Source of the DNA: an uncultured Oscillospiraceae bacterium
GTDB lineage: Bacteria; Bacillota; Clostridia; Oscillospirales; Acutalibacteraceae
DNA: 62,401 nucleotides
NCBI GenBank assembly: GCA_949293315.1
Contig: CASFCH010000063.1
Span: 1 to 62,401, forward strand
Reading direction: 5' to 3'
The notes beneath the pieces were generated by a model that saw nothing but the letters and a program-made list of their open reading frames with translations, did not search any database and had not been told where the DNA came from. Both the position numbers and the translations under genes were made by a program. This document shows positions 1 to 7,566 of this stretch, piece after piece; position 1 is the stretch's first letter; each line of letters starts with the position of its first letter.

Positions 1-171
1 GCCGCGTCGTCGCGGACTGCATATCGCTTGGAACGCCGTTCCGCTGGAACGTCATTCCGCGCGCATTCCGTCGCTCCTCCGTACCGCAAAAAGTCCCGCT
101 TGCTGCGTCTGTTCGCTTGCAAGCGCGCTCACGACGTCTCCTCGGCGCTATCAACTTTTTGTGGGGGTAAA
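1..171. other. Intergenic, no gene recognised
   Basis: No reading frame here has a convincing ribosome binding site or recognisable protein. The stretch is GC-rich and contains short CG-rich words. It may be the tail of something that begins before the window, but nothing identifies it. Confidence 0.4.
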
Positions 172-300
172 GGGCGGAAGTCTGTACAAACCCCGTAGGG
201 AACGCCGCCCCCGGCGTTCCGAAAACGGGGCTGACGGAGAGCAGAAGGCGTTGGCTGTCAACCGGAACCCTTCGAACCATACATCTGCGTGCATGGATTC
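172..300 (+). repeat. Dispersed intergenic repeat, copy 1
   Basis: This copy aligns base by base with 43702-43832. Shared blocks are GAAGTCTGTACAA, CCCGTAGGGAACGC, a GGAACGCCG/CGGCGTTCC hairpin at about 199-220, CTGACGG-GAGCAGA and ACCGGAA-CCCT. The two copies lie more than 43 kb apart, both in non-coding DNA, so this is a dispersed non-coding element rather than a gene. Its mechanism of spread is unknown. Confidence 0.7.
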
Positions 301-378
301 TTTGTGCAAAAGGAAGGATTGGTTTTGAGCGGATTTTCAATTTCATCTTCTTCACAGGGCATTCCGCGAACCGTCGAT

Positions 379-417
379 CTGTACAGCGGAACGCCGCCCC
401 CGGCGTTCCCTACGGGT
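379..417 (-). repeat. Dispersed repeat, short inverted copy 2
   Basis: On the minus strand this reads CCCGTAGGGAACGCCG, a GGGG turn, then CGGCGTTCC and CTGTACA. It is the core hairpin of the 172-300 element in the opposite orientation. Only the hairpin core and the flanking CTGTACA are conserved. The surrounding 300-580 stretch has no supported gene. Confidence 0.6.
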
Positions 418-586
418 GGGGATCGGCAGCGTGGGTACTTTTTTTATATGCTTGTGGAAGAGGAACGCCCTAAAACGCAGGGCGGAAGGATTTTGGCCGG
501 GGCGCCGCTGCTCTTCCTGTGCGGGAGTTGGCGGCTAAAGTGCTGAAACAGCCTGTTGAAAAACAGTCCGTTGAACAAATAATGCC

Positions 587-641
587 AAAAAATCCGAGGC
601 CGTGTTGAGTGCTTGCCGCTCAGGATGGCCCCGGATTTTTT
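587..641 (-). terminator. Rho-independent terminator of the ABC exporter operon
   Basis: A long stem pairs 587-601 with 627-641 (AAAAAATCCG and CGGATTTTTT arms with inner GGCC pairs). Read on the minus strand it is followed by a T-rich run. It lies just downstream of the minus-strand permease gene that stops at 706. Confidence 0.75.
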
Positions 642-705
642 CTGTTTTAAGTTTTTTTGCGCCAGCTTCTGTTGTGTTCTATTTTGCAACAGCCCCTGAC
701 TGGGA

Positions 706-1530
706 TTATTCGAGGTTTAGCCGATGGTGGGTGAGGTAGTTGGTCGTACCGAACATCGCGCCGCCGAGAATCAGGCTGAATGCGTCAGAGATCAGCAGGG
801 CGCCGGTCAGGACAAGGAAGGGATCGATCTGGTTGCTCAGCAGCCGGGACAATTCGTCGTCAAAGAGGACGGCGCCTGCGCTCATCAGGACCAGGCCGGC
901 GATCTGAAGCGCGGTCGTGATGACGATGTAGGCTACAAATGCCGCGGCCACCTTGTGCTTCTGGGAAAAGGTCTGCCCCAGTGCGATGCAGAAGTACGCC
1001 AGCGCAAAAAAGTAAATTTCCACGATCAGGATGGTGACGGCGAAAAGCAGCACCATGCCGATCACCTCCGCCGGGGGGAGATAGGCCGTCGCACGCTGCC
1101 AGACCTCACCGGGCCCAATGACCTCCCCGATCCCGGCAAAAAAGATGGAGATCACACTCAGGGCTGTCATGATCAGGCTGATCACGCCCCAGAAGATGGA
1201 AACCGTCATCTTGACAAACTGATGGAAGCCGTTTTTGACCGGGAGCGTCAGGGTCAGATATCCCTCGTCGGTAAACAGGTTCTTGTAGTACCGCTGGACT
1301 CCGAGGAAGTGCGCGGCAAAGAGATAGGCGATGATCCCCAGAACATAGAAGAAACCCACAAAGGCGGAGAGAATGCCGATGATTGTGTGGATGGGGGTGT
1401 GCTCCGGCAGCGCCTGCTGGATCACGATCAGAAAAACGAACAGCAGGGTCACCACGATCGCCGCCAGAATGAGCGGCAGCTGGGTGCGGGCCGTGGCCTT
1501 GAATTCATGTTTGAAAAGTTTGCCTAACAT
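706..1530 (-). CDS. ABC-2 type transporter permease
   Basis: A 274-residue integral membrane protein, probably the permease of an ABC exporter with the ATPase encoded immediately upstream. It starts MLGKLFKHEFKAT, the usual cytoplasmic start of ABC-2 permeases, followed by about six hydrophobic segments (near residues 18-38, 52-73, 105-130, 152-175, 190-215 and 235-260). The start overlaps the end of the ATPase gene by 7 bases, so translation is probably coupled. The GntR-ATPase-permease order resembles the B. subtilis ytrA-ytrB systems. Substrate cannot be inferred; cell-wall-active compounds are a common trigger for this family. Confidence 0.8.
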   Translation of the reverse strand: MLGKLFKHEFKATARTQLPLILAAIVVTLLFVFLIVIQQALPEHTPIHTIIGILSAFVGFFYVLGIIAYLFAAHFLGVQRYYKNLFTDEGYLTLTLPVKNGFHQFVKMTVSIFWGVISLIMTALSVISIFFAGIGEVIGPGEVWQRATAYLPPAEVIGMVLLFAVTILIVEIYFFALAYFCIALGQTFSQKHKVAAAFVAYIVITTALQIAGLVLMSAGAVLFDDELSRLLSNQIDPFLVLTGALLISDAFSLILGGAMFGTTNYLTHHRLNLE

Positions 1531-2225
1531 CTGTATACCTCCCTGAACAGTGCGTCCACACTCTTTCCGAATTTTTCACGCAGATTATCCGTGGTGTCGT
1601 GCATGCCGACGGCCCCCATATTGAGGAATACGGCCTCGTCAAGCACCTTTTCAATATCCCAGATCAGATGCGTGGAGAGGAGCACGCACGCCTCCTCGCT
1701 GCACGAGCGGATGATCGTGTTCAGAATATAGTCGCGTGCCGCCGGATCCACGCCGCCGAGGGGTTCGTCGAGCAGATAGAGCTTTGCGCGCCGCGCCATG
1801 ACCATGATCAGCTGCACTTTCTCCTTGTTGCCCTTGGAGAGTGTCCGGATCCGTGCATCCAGCGGCAGCTGGAGGGAGGCGAGCATATCGATCGCCCGCT
1901 GGCGGTCAAAGTCCTGGTAAAAGTCCTCAAACATCTTCAGCAGATCCTGGACCTTCATCCAGTTGGGCAGATAGGAGCGCTCCGGCAGGTAGGAGACGAT
2001 CGCTTTCGTCTTCTGGCCCGGATGTTCCCCGCAGATGGTGATCTCCCCGCTGTCCGGGCTCAGCAGACCGGCCGCCGTCTTGATCAGCGTGCTCTTTCCG
2101 CTGCCGTTGGGGCCCAGCAGGCCGATGATGCGCCCGCCCTCCAGCGAGAGATTTAGATTGTTCAGGGCCGTGAAATTGCCATAGCGCTTTGTCAGACCCC
2201 TGCAGGACAAAATAACTTCACTCAT
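1524..2225 (-). CDS. ABC transporter ATP-binding protein
   Basis: The ATPase subunit (233 residues) of the exporter encoded with the next gene. It has a Walker A motif (GPNGSGKST, about residues 38-46), an ABC signature in the variant form LSKGNKEK (about 133), Walker B LYLLDEP (about 153-159) and an H-loop histidine in LSTHL (about 187). The size suits a single-domain bacterial exporter ATPase such as YtrB or BcrA relatives. Its ATG overlaps the stop codon of the upstream GntR gene by 4 bases (ATGA), which implies translational coupling and control by that repressor. Confidence 0.92.
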   Translation of the reverse strand: MSEVILSCRGLTKRYGNFTALNNLNLSLEGGRIIGLLGPNGSGKSTLIKTAAGLLSPDSGEITICGEHPGQKTKAIVSYLPERSYLPNWMKVQDLLKMFEDFYQDFDRQRAIDMLASLQLPLDARIRTLSKGNKEKVQLIMVMARRAKLYLLDEPLGGVDPAARDYILNTIIRSCSEEACVLLSTHLIWDIEKVLDEAVFLNMGAVGMHDTTDNLREKFGKSVDALFREVYRC

Positions 2226-2590
2226 GCTTTTTCCTCCTTCAGAGCTTCAATCATCGTACACACTTCTTTTTTTTCAATGCCGATCTCCCGCATATCGCGC
2301 AGGAATTTTTCGATTCGCTGCCGGGCGGCGTCCCGCCGCAGGCGCTCGATCTTTTCCCGGTCGTCCGTCAGGAAACGGCCGCTCGTCCGCTGCGTGTAGA
2401 TCAGCCCGCTGTTTTCCATCTGCGTAAGCGCGCGCTGCATCGTATTCGGGTTGACGCCGGCCTCCGCGGCCAGCTCCCGCACGGCGGGCAGGCGGCTCCC
2501 CGGCGGATAGGTGCCGTTGATGATTTTCTTTTCCAGTTCGTCGGTGAGCTGGAGGTAAATCGGCAGGTTTTCATCCAGATCCCAGGGCAT
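2222..2590 (-). CDS. GntR-family regulator, YtrA subfamily
   Basis: A 122-residue transcription factor: an N-terminal winged helix (residues about 8-75, with PGSRLPAVRELA and GVNPNTMQRAL) plus a short C-terminal helical tail of about 45 residues instead of an effector domain. That short tail defines the YtrA subfamily, whose members repress their own operon with an ABC transporter. It is the first gene of the operon, preceded by a GGAGGC ribosome site. A palindrome overlaps the promoter, so autorepression is likely. The ligand or stress that relieves repression is unknown. Confidence 0.9.
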   Translation of the reverse strand: MPWDLDENLPIYLQLTDELEKKIINGTYPPGSRLPAVRELAAEAGVNPNTMQRALTQMENSGLIYTQRTSGRFLTDDREKIERLRRDAARQRIEKFLRDMREIGIEKKEVCTMIEALKEEKA

Positions 2591-2621
2591 GTAACAGGCC
2601 TCCTTTGTATCAATGTGTTAC

Positions 2622-2641
2622 TGTACTATATGAATAATACA
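2622..2641 (-). promoter_or_regulatory. Probable YtrA-type operator
   Basis: Imperfect palindrome TGTAyTAT-n4-ATArTACA, 20 bp, overlapping the -10 box and start region of the GntR operon promoter. Its position and its similarity to inverted-repeat operators of YtrA-type regulators suggest that the regulator binds here. Confidence 0.6.
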
Positions 2642-2662
2642 ATAGAACAATGCGTTTGTCAA
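2634..2662 (-). promoter_or_regulatory. Promoter of the GntR-ABC operon
   Basis: Minus-strand -35 TTGACA (2657-2662), a 17-bp spacer and -10 TATTAT (2634-2639). This is a near-consensus sigma-A promoter about 45 bp upstream of the GntR start. Confidence 0.8.
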
Positions 2663-2782
2663 CCCGTTTTTTAAAAAAATATCAGAGCGTCCGCAGATTG
2701 CAATAAAAAATTCCCGGAGGGATAAACGAGCCATACTTTTACAGCGGTCTTACATTATTTTAACAAGAAAAGAATTCTGCTA

Positions 2783-2811
2783 TTGTTTTTTTTGTTTAAT
2801 TATGCTATATT
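2783..2811 (+). promoter_or_regulatory. Promoter of the GPH symporter gene
   Basis: -35 TTGTTT (2783-2788), a 17-bp spacer and -10 TATATT (2806-2811) preceded by an extended TGC. It lies about 40 bp upstream of the symporter start in an AT-rich stretch. Confidence 0.6.
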
Positions 2812-2852
2812 AAACTCTGTGATTATCATGACAGCCCAAAGGGGAAAAGGGG

Positions 2853-4370
2853 ATGGTTTCTCAGATGGCCGAGAAAACACAGGCGCTTTCTGAAAGGCGG
2901 CAAAAGCGGTACGTCGGCGTTAAGGAAATGCTGGTCTATGGCATTGCCAACGGCGGGCAGACGATGAGTTATACTTTTCTCTCGTCTTACCTGACCTACT
3001 TTTTTGTCAACGTATTTAATATTGAACCCGGCGCGGTGGCGACGATGATCTTTGTCCTGGGGATCTGGGACACGATCAACGATCCGCTGATGGGCTCCAT
3101 CATCGACCGGACACGCAGCCGGTACGGCAAGCTGCGGCCCTATCTGTTCCTGGTGCCCATCCCGCTGGCCGTTGCCACGGTGATGCTCTTCTCCGGGCCG
3201 ATGTTTTTTGCGGGCGAGCCGTCCGATTCGATCAAGAAGATTGTGTATATGTACCTCTCCTATGTGATCTGGGAGATGCTCTATACCATCGGCGACGTGC
3301 CGTTCTGGGGCCTGTCGGCCTCCATCTCGCCCAATCCGCTCGACCGCTCCAAGACGATCGGGTCCGCGCGGTTTATCTCCTCCATTATCGGCGGGATCCC
3401 GGGGCTGGTAATTGCGCCGGTGATCGACTGGGTCAAATCGGGCAATTCCTCCTTCACGCTGCCGCAGGCGTTCGCCGTGCTGGGGTTGGTCGTATCCGTG
3501 CTGGGCATGGGGCTCTTCTCCCTGAGCGGGATCTGCTGTAAAGAGCGTATTTTGCAGCCGATAGATGACCCGCAGCTGCTCGACGGCTTCAAGAGCCTGA
3601 TCCACAACAAGCCGCTGCTGATCATCGTGCTGGCCAATGTGTTCGGCTGTTTGGGCGGCATCTGGAATACCTTCCAAAACTATCTGTACATCGACGTCCT
3701 CGGCTCCGCATCTTTGGGGATCATTCTGGGCGTCCCGGGGGCGATCACCGGATTTTTGAGTTATGCGGTCGTCCCCTTCCTGAAAAAGCGGATGGATAAT
3801 AAGCAGGTCCTGATCTTCTCCACCGTGTTCCGCGCGGTGCTGAATGCGGCGTGCTTCTTTATCGGCCTCGGCTTCCTGCACAATACGGTGGTGCTCAGCA
3901 TCATCATCGTCGTCCGCGGGACGATCTACGCGCTCTTTAACGCGGTGGATATGATCATTCCCACGGAGATGATCGGCGACACGGTCGACTATATGGAGTG
4001 GAAGACCGGCAAGCGCAACGAGGGCATGAGCTTCTCCGTGCTGACCTTTACCGGCAAGTTCACGGGCTCCATGTCCAAGTCCTTTGGCACGGCGGCGCTG
4101 GCGCTCATCGGCTACCAGACGGCCGTCAACGGCCAGGTGGTCGTCCAGTCCATGGCCACGCAGCGTGGGATCTGGGCGTTCTTCACGATCCTGACGGGCA
4201 TTTTCAGCCTGATCGGCCTGATCCCCTATATCTTTTATAAGCTCGATGGCAAGACCATGAAAAAGATCCGTGACGACCTCGCCGAACGCCGCGAAGAGCT
4301 GGCGGAAGAGGTCACGGAGATGGCGGCCGGCCAGAATGACGGACAGGAGGCGGAGCAGAATGACAAATAA
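2853..4370 (+). CDS. GPH-family sugar:cation symporter (MelB-like MFS)
   Basis: A 505-residue membrane carrier of the glycoside-pentoside-hexuronide family, expected to import a sugar or glycoside with Na+ or H+. About twelve hydrophobic segments are visible. The family motif around residues 85-100 (IIDRTRSRYGKLRPYL) and the conserved WDTINDPLMG segment before it are clear. The C terminus is acidic and charged (residues 465-505). The chosen ATG follows AAAGGGG nine bases upstream. The downstream zinc-ribbon gene overlaps its end, so the two are co-translated. No glycosidase lies nearby, so the substrate is unknown. Confidence 0.85.
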   Translation: MVSQMAEKTQALSERRQKRYVGVKEMLVYGIANGGQTMSYTFLSSYLTYFFVNVFNIEPGAVATMIFVLGIWDTINDPLMGSIIDRTRSRYGKLRPYLFLVPIPLAVATVMLFSGPMFFAGEPSDSIKKIVYMYLSYVIWEMLYTIGDVPFWGLSASISPNPLDRSKTIGSARFISSIIGGIPGLVIAPVIDWVKSGNSSFTLPQAFAVLGLVVSVLGMGLFSLSGICCKERILQPIDDPQLLDGFKSLIHNKPLLIIVLANVFGCLGGIWNTFQNYLYIDVLGSASLGIILGVPGAITGFLSYAVVPFLKKRMDNKQVLIFSTVFRAVLNAACFFIGLGFLHNTVVLSIIIVVRGTIYALFNAVDMIIPTEMIGDTVDYMEWKTGKRNEGMSFSVLTFTGKFTGSMSKSFGTAALALIGYQTAVNGQVVVQSMATQRGIWAFFTILTGIFSLIGLIPYIFYKLDGKTMKKIRDDLAERREELAEEVTEMAAGQNDGQEAEQNDK

Positions 4371-5094
4371 ATGTCCCAAGTGTGGCGGCAAGCTGAATCC
4401 GCTCTACTTAAAGCAGAACTGCCCGCACTGCGGGGTCAATCTGGTGTACTATAACGCCGAGGAACGTCTGGAGCGGGATGCGGAGAAGGCGGAGGCGGAG
4501 TGGGCGGCGCTCAGCCGCTGGCTCGTCCGGCTCAAGGGCGCCACCATCCAGGGGCCGCTGCCCATCATCCGGCTGATCTGGGCGTTTGTCCCCCTGGTGC
4601 TGCTGGCCCTGCTGCCGCTGTTCCAGACGCAGCTCGCGTTCCCATTTGTGGATGAGGGCGTAAAATCCGTCAACGGCATCACCGCCGTAATGCGTATTTT
4701 CAGTACAAACTTTACGGCGCTCGGCGCGCTGGGCGAGATTGAGGTGCTGTCCGCTGTCCCGATGCAGACGTACCTCTATATCGGCTGCCTGCTGCTGGCC
4801 GCGGTGTTTGCGGCGCTGCTGATCCTGTCGGTGGCGTTCTCCTACACCAAACATGGGGAGCTGCGGAACATTCTCTTTGCGCTGGGGGCGCTGGTGACAA
4901 CGGTGGCGGCAGCGTATCTCTATGTCAGCGTGTATACCAGTTCGGGGCTGATCGGCCTGAATATCGCCTCGTGCCGGATCGGCATCGGCGTCTGGCTCAC
5001 CGTGGCGGCCCTTGCCGTCTATGCGGTGCTCAACATCGTCATGATGGTGCGCCGGCGGAAGGCGGACACCGGGAACCGCGCGGAGACGGAATAA
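4360..5094 (+). CDS. Zinc-ribbon multi-pass membrane protein, function unknown
   Basis: A 244-residue protein that begins with a C4 zinc ribbon (CPKCGGKL at residues 5-12 and CPHCG at 21-25), followed by a charged linker and four predicted membrane segments (about 69-88, 137-160, 169-189 and 208-229). The start at 4360 is chosen because GGACAGGAGG ends ten bases upstream; it overlaps the last 11 bases of the symporter gene. I do not recognise a named family. The overlap suggests that it is made together with the transporter. Confidence 0.7.
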   Translation: MTNKCPKCGGKLNPLYLKQNCPHCGVNLVYYNAEERLERDAEKAEAEWAALSRWLVRLKGATIQGPLPIIRLIWAFVPLVLLALLPLFQTQLAFPFVDEGVKSVNGITAVMRIFSTNFTALGALGEIEVLSAVPMQTYLYIGCLLLAAVFAALLILSVAFSYTKHGELRNILFALGALVTTVAAAYLYVSVYTSSGLIGLNIASCRIGIGVWLTVAALAVYAVLNIVMMVRRRKADTGNRAETE

Positions 5095-5098
5095 ATCG

Positions 5099-5123
5099 AA
5101 CGCCCCGAAAACCGGGGCGTTTT
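5099..5123. terminator. Bidirectional terminator
   Basis: Stem CGCCCCG (5101-5107) pairs with CGGGGCG (5113-5119), followed on the plus strand by TTTT. It lies between two convergent genes and can serve both. Confidence 0.75.
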
Positions 5124-5126
5124 GCA

Positions 5127-5699
5127 CTATTTGATTTGCTTGATCCGATCCCCCCGCACCAGAAAGACGTGATCGGCGATATCCATCATCGCGCGGTCGT
5201 TCATGGAGTCTGTATAAAAATTGGCAATCTCCGTGCCCGGGTAGAGCTCACGGAGGGCGGTCACCTTGTTCTCCATAAAGCACAGGCGGCGGAATTTACC
5301 GGTCTGCGGATCGATGCTGGATCCGATATAGCGCCGGATGCCCATCCGCTTCATGATCTCATCCAGAATAAAATCGGTCGTCCCGGAGATGATGATGTCG
5401 TCCTCTCGGCGTACTGCCGCATACCAGGGCTTGATCTTATTCTCGTTCCGGTCCCAAAAATCGCAGACGCGCGCAGTCAGATCGCCCAGATGGACGTAGT
5501 ATCCCTCCAAAAAAGCGGCGTAGGCGCCGATTGCCTGCTCCACAGTAAACAGGTGGAGGGCATCGCGGATCCCAATCGCAGCCAGGCGCGGCAGGTGCGG
5601 CCAGATCTTCGGATCCCGGCGCATATAGTAGAGAATAAAGTCTACCAGCGATTCCCCCCGATAGATCGTGTTGTCAAAATCATAGACGTTGACTTTCGT
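5127..5699 (-). CDS. HAD-family phosphatase (subfamily IB), apparent ACG start
   Basis: A 190-residue soluble hydrolase of the haloacid dehalogenase superfamily. Motif I (YDFDNTIYRG, nucleophile Asp7 and Asp9) is followed by motif II in IISGTTD, a lysine in ENKVTAL and motif IV in YTDSMNDRAMM, the pattern of SerB-like phosphatases. The first ATG in frame (5622-5624) would remove motif I and has no ribosome site. Instead, GGGGAGGG stands seven bases before an in-frame ACG at 5697-5699, and no ATG, GTG or TTG occurs between it and the promoter. I therefore place the start at ACG. Substrate unknown. Confidence 0.8.
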   Translation of the reverse strand, partial: TKVNVYDFDNTIYRGESLVDFILYYMRRDPKIWPHLPRLAAIGIRDALHLFTVEQAIGAYAAFLEGYYVHLGDLTARVCDFWDRNENKIKPWYAAVRREDDIIISGTTDFILDEIMKRMGIRRYIGSSIDPQTGKFRRLCFMENKVTALRELYPGTEIANFYTDSMNDRAMMDIADHVFLVRGDRIKQIK

Positions 5700-5744
5700 G
5701 AGGATCCCTCCCCTTTTTATTCGCCGGGACGGCGTCTGGTATGT

Positions 5745-5773
5745 ATTGTAACGGCTCCGCGGACGGAAATCAA
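5745..5773 (-). promoter_or_regulatory. Promoter of the HAD phosphatase gene
   Basis: Minus-strand -35 TTGATT (5768-5773), a 17-bp spacer and -10 TACAAT (5745-5750). It places the transcript start near 5738, leaving a short leader that contains the ribosome site before the ACG codon. Confidence 0.7.
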
Positions 5774-5781
5774 GCGCCGGT

Positions 5782-5810
5782 TTGCAAATTTTGCCGCCAA
5801 GGGGTATAAT
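5782..5810 (+). promoter_or_regulatory. Promoter of the GtrA-domain gene
   Basis: -35 TTGCAA (5782-5787), a 17-bp spacer and -10 TATAAT (5805-5810). It is divergent from the HAD promoter, and the two -35 regions lie within ten bases of each other. Confidence 0.7.
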
Positions 5811-5909
5811 TTATCTGTTCATGAACCGCCCGGACGGGGACGCGTCCCCACCGCAGCTTTTTGAGCACGGGCAGGTACCTTACTGATGAGAACGGACAGG
5901 AGTGACGGG

Positions 5910-6938
5910 ATGAAGATTGCCCTGATCGCGGCAGATCCGGCCGCAGTGTGTGAAAACTGGACGGGGACCGATGCGCCCATAGCCGCCTTTGACCTTGCGG
6001 ACGGGGAGTATGCGGCGCTCCGGCGCGCCGGTGACAGCGGCGCGGATTATATTTTAAAGGTAAACGAAAGCTCGGCCGCAGCGGAGGAGCTGGAGCGGGC
6101 GCTTGCGCTGGCTGGGGAGCATTCGCTCGTGCTCGGCTGCGGACGCCATAACGGTTTTTCCGGCTTTATGATGCGGCTGGTGTATACCTACTCCTTCCGC
6201 GTGTTTTTCAAGTGCGGCGCGCCGTCCTTCCTTTTGATAGAGCGCGGAAAGCTGTGTGAATATCTGGAAAACTGCCCGCCCGATTTCGCCTGCCCCGATG
6301 CCGCTATTATCGCCTCGGCGTATTATGACGGCGCGGCGGTGGGCACGGTGGCGTGCGCTTCCGGCCCCTGCGCGGGCGCGGCGGCCAAGCGGGTGTTCGG
6401 CCATGTGTTCCACTCCCTGAAAACGTTTAAGCAGCTGGATCTGGCGCTGAGGGACCGCTATGGCGCATACAAACAGGCGCAGCGGGATAAGGAGAAGATG
6501 GGGGTACTGGATAAAGTGCTGGCCCTGGCCCATCGGGAGATGATCACCTATCTGATTTTCGGCGTGCTGACCACGGTCGTCAACTATGTGGTCTACTGGC
6601 TGTGCACGCGGATCCTCACGCCGGAGATCCTCCTGCGGGATAAGAATTATCTGATCTCCAACGCGGTGTCCTGGGTCGCGGCGGTGGCGTTCGCCTATGT
6701 GACAAACAAGCTCTTCGTCTTCGAGAGCCGCAGCTGGAAAATCGCCGTCGTCATCCGGGAGGTGACGGCCTTTGTGGGGGCGCGCCTGCTCTCTCTGGCG
6801 TTCGATATGGGGATCATGTTCGTGTGCGTATCGCTCATCGGCATCAACGAATTTATCGCCAAGCTGATTGCACAGATCGTGGTGGTGATCCTGAACTATA
6901 TTTTTAGCAAGCTGTTTATTTTTCGCGGAAAAAAATGA
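5910..6938 (+). CDS. GtrA-family membrane protein with degenerate glycosyltransferase-like N terminus
   Basis: A 342-residue protein. From about residue 205 it is a GtrA domain with four membrane segments and the usual basic end (FSKLFIFRGKK); GtrA proteins are linked to flipping or use of lipid-linked sugars for the cell surface. The first 200 residues resemble the remnant of a family-2 glycosyltransferase such as is often fused to GtrA in Clostridia, but the nucleotide-sugar DxD motif is not apparent. The start at 5910 is chosen because AGGAG lies seven bases upstream; an ATG at 5886 lacks a good site. It is preceded by its own promoter. Confidence 0.7.
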   Translation: MKIALIAADPAAVCENWTGTDAPIAAFDLADGEYAALRRAGDSGADYILKVNESSAAAEELERALALAGEHSLVLGCGRHNGFSGFMMRLVYTYSFRVFFKCGAPSFLLIERGKLCEYLENCPPDFACPDAAIIASAYYDGAAVGTVACASGPCAGAAAKRVFGHVFHSLKTFKQLDLALRDRYGAYKQAQRDKEKMGVLDKVLALAHREMITYLIFGVLTTVVNYVVYWLCTRILTPEILLRDKNYLISNAVSWVAAVAFAYVTNKLFVFESRSWKIAVVIREVTAFVGARLLSLAFDMGIMFVCVSLIGINEFIAKLIAQIVVVILNYIFSKLFIFRGKK

Positions 6939-6974
6939 CCGGCGGGCCATAAACCGCCGAAAATCAGGAAAAAC

Positions 6975-7003
6975 TTGATTTTTTCCTGATTCTGTGTTAT
7001 ACT
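6975..7003 (+). promoter_or_regulatory. Promoter of the rimP-nusA-infB operon
   Basis: -35 TTGATT (6975-6980), a 17-bp spacer and -10 TATACT (6998-7003) with an extended TGT. The -35 box sits within an inverted repeat (6963-6973 with 6980-6990) that may also end transcription from the upstream gene. Confidence 0.8.
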
Positions 7004-7022
7004 ATGCACCGTAAGCATGACG

Positions 7023-7072
7023 GTAGAGAGTGGGGCGACCCGCTCTCTACTTCATATAGGGGTTTTTTCCCC
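7023..7072 (+). ncRNA. Structured 5' leader of the rimP operon
   Basis: A 12-bp stem (7023-7034 with 7039-7050, one G-U pair) is closed by a GCGA tetraloop of the GNRA class. It is followed by a small GGGG-T6-CCCC hairpin at 7059-7072. Both lie in the first 70 bases of the transcript, before the rimP ribosome site. Hairpins at this place are common in Firmicutes; the regulatory role is not shown by the sequence. Confidence 0.6.
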
Positions 7073-7096
7073 GACGGAAAGCGAGGAGGAACAGCT

Positions 7097-7561
7097 TTGG
7101 CAAAAGGGTCTACGGTGGATGCGGTGCGCGCGCTGGTGCAGCCGTACGCGCAGCAGCTCGGGCTGACGCTCTGGGATGTGATGTTCACCAAGGAGGGCGC
7201 ATCCTGGTATCTGCGGATTTATATTGATAAGGAGGGCGGCGTCACCATCGACGACTGTGCGGCTTTGAGCCGGGCGGTGGATGAGCCGCTCGATGAGGCG
7301 GATCCGATCGACAAGGCCTATTTTCTGGAGGTCTGTTCCCCGGGAATCGAGCGGGAGCTGCGGCGGGAAGAGCACTTTGCGGCGTATATCGGGCGCCGGA
7401 TTAAGGTTCGGCTGATCCGGGCTGCGGACGGCGCGCGGGAGTTCTCCGGCGTACTGCGGGAATTCCGGGACGGCGTGCTCACGGTGGATACGGAGCAGGG
7501 CGCCGTCACATTGAATAAGAAAGATGCCGCGCATATCAATGCGGACGATTTTGGAGGGTAA
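7097..7561 (+). CDS. rimP: Ribosome maturation factor RimP
   Basis: A 154-residue cytoplasmic factor needed for 30S subunit assembly. The N-terminal domain (about 1-80, with LWDVMFTKEG and LRIYIDKEGGV) and the C-terminal SH3-like domain (about 85-150, ending in a lysine-containing strand) match the family in order and length. The start is TTG at 7097, seven bases after GAGGAGG; an upstream ATG at 7004 lies in the transcript start region and has no ribosome site. It is the first gene of a nusA-infB operon, as in most Firmicutes. Confidence 0.93.
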   Translation: MAKGSTVDAVRALVQPYAQQLGLTLWDVMFTKEGASWYLRIYIDKEGGVTIDDCAALSRAVDEPLDEADPIDKAYFLEVCSPGIERELRREEHFAAYIGRRIKVRLIRAADGAREFSGVLREFRDGVLTVDTEQGAVTLNKKDAAHINADDFGG

Positions 7562-7566
7562 TCAAC

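Noticed and set aside
289-546. Small plus-strand open frame in the first kilobase
   Set aside because: It runs through the dispersed hairpin repeat and has no ribosome site or homology that I recognise.
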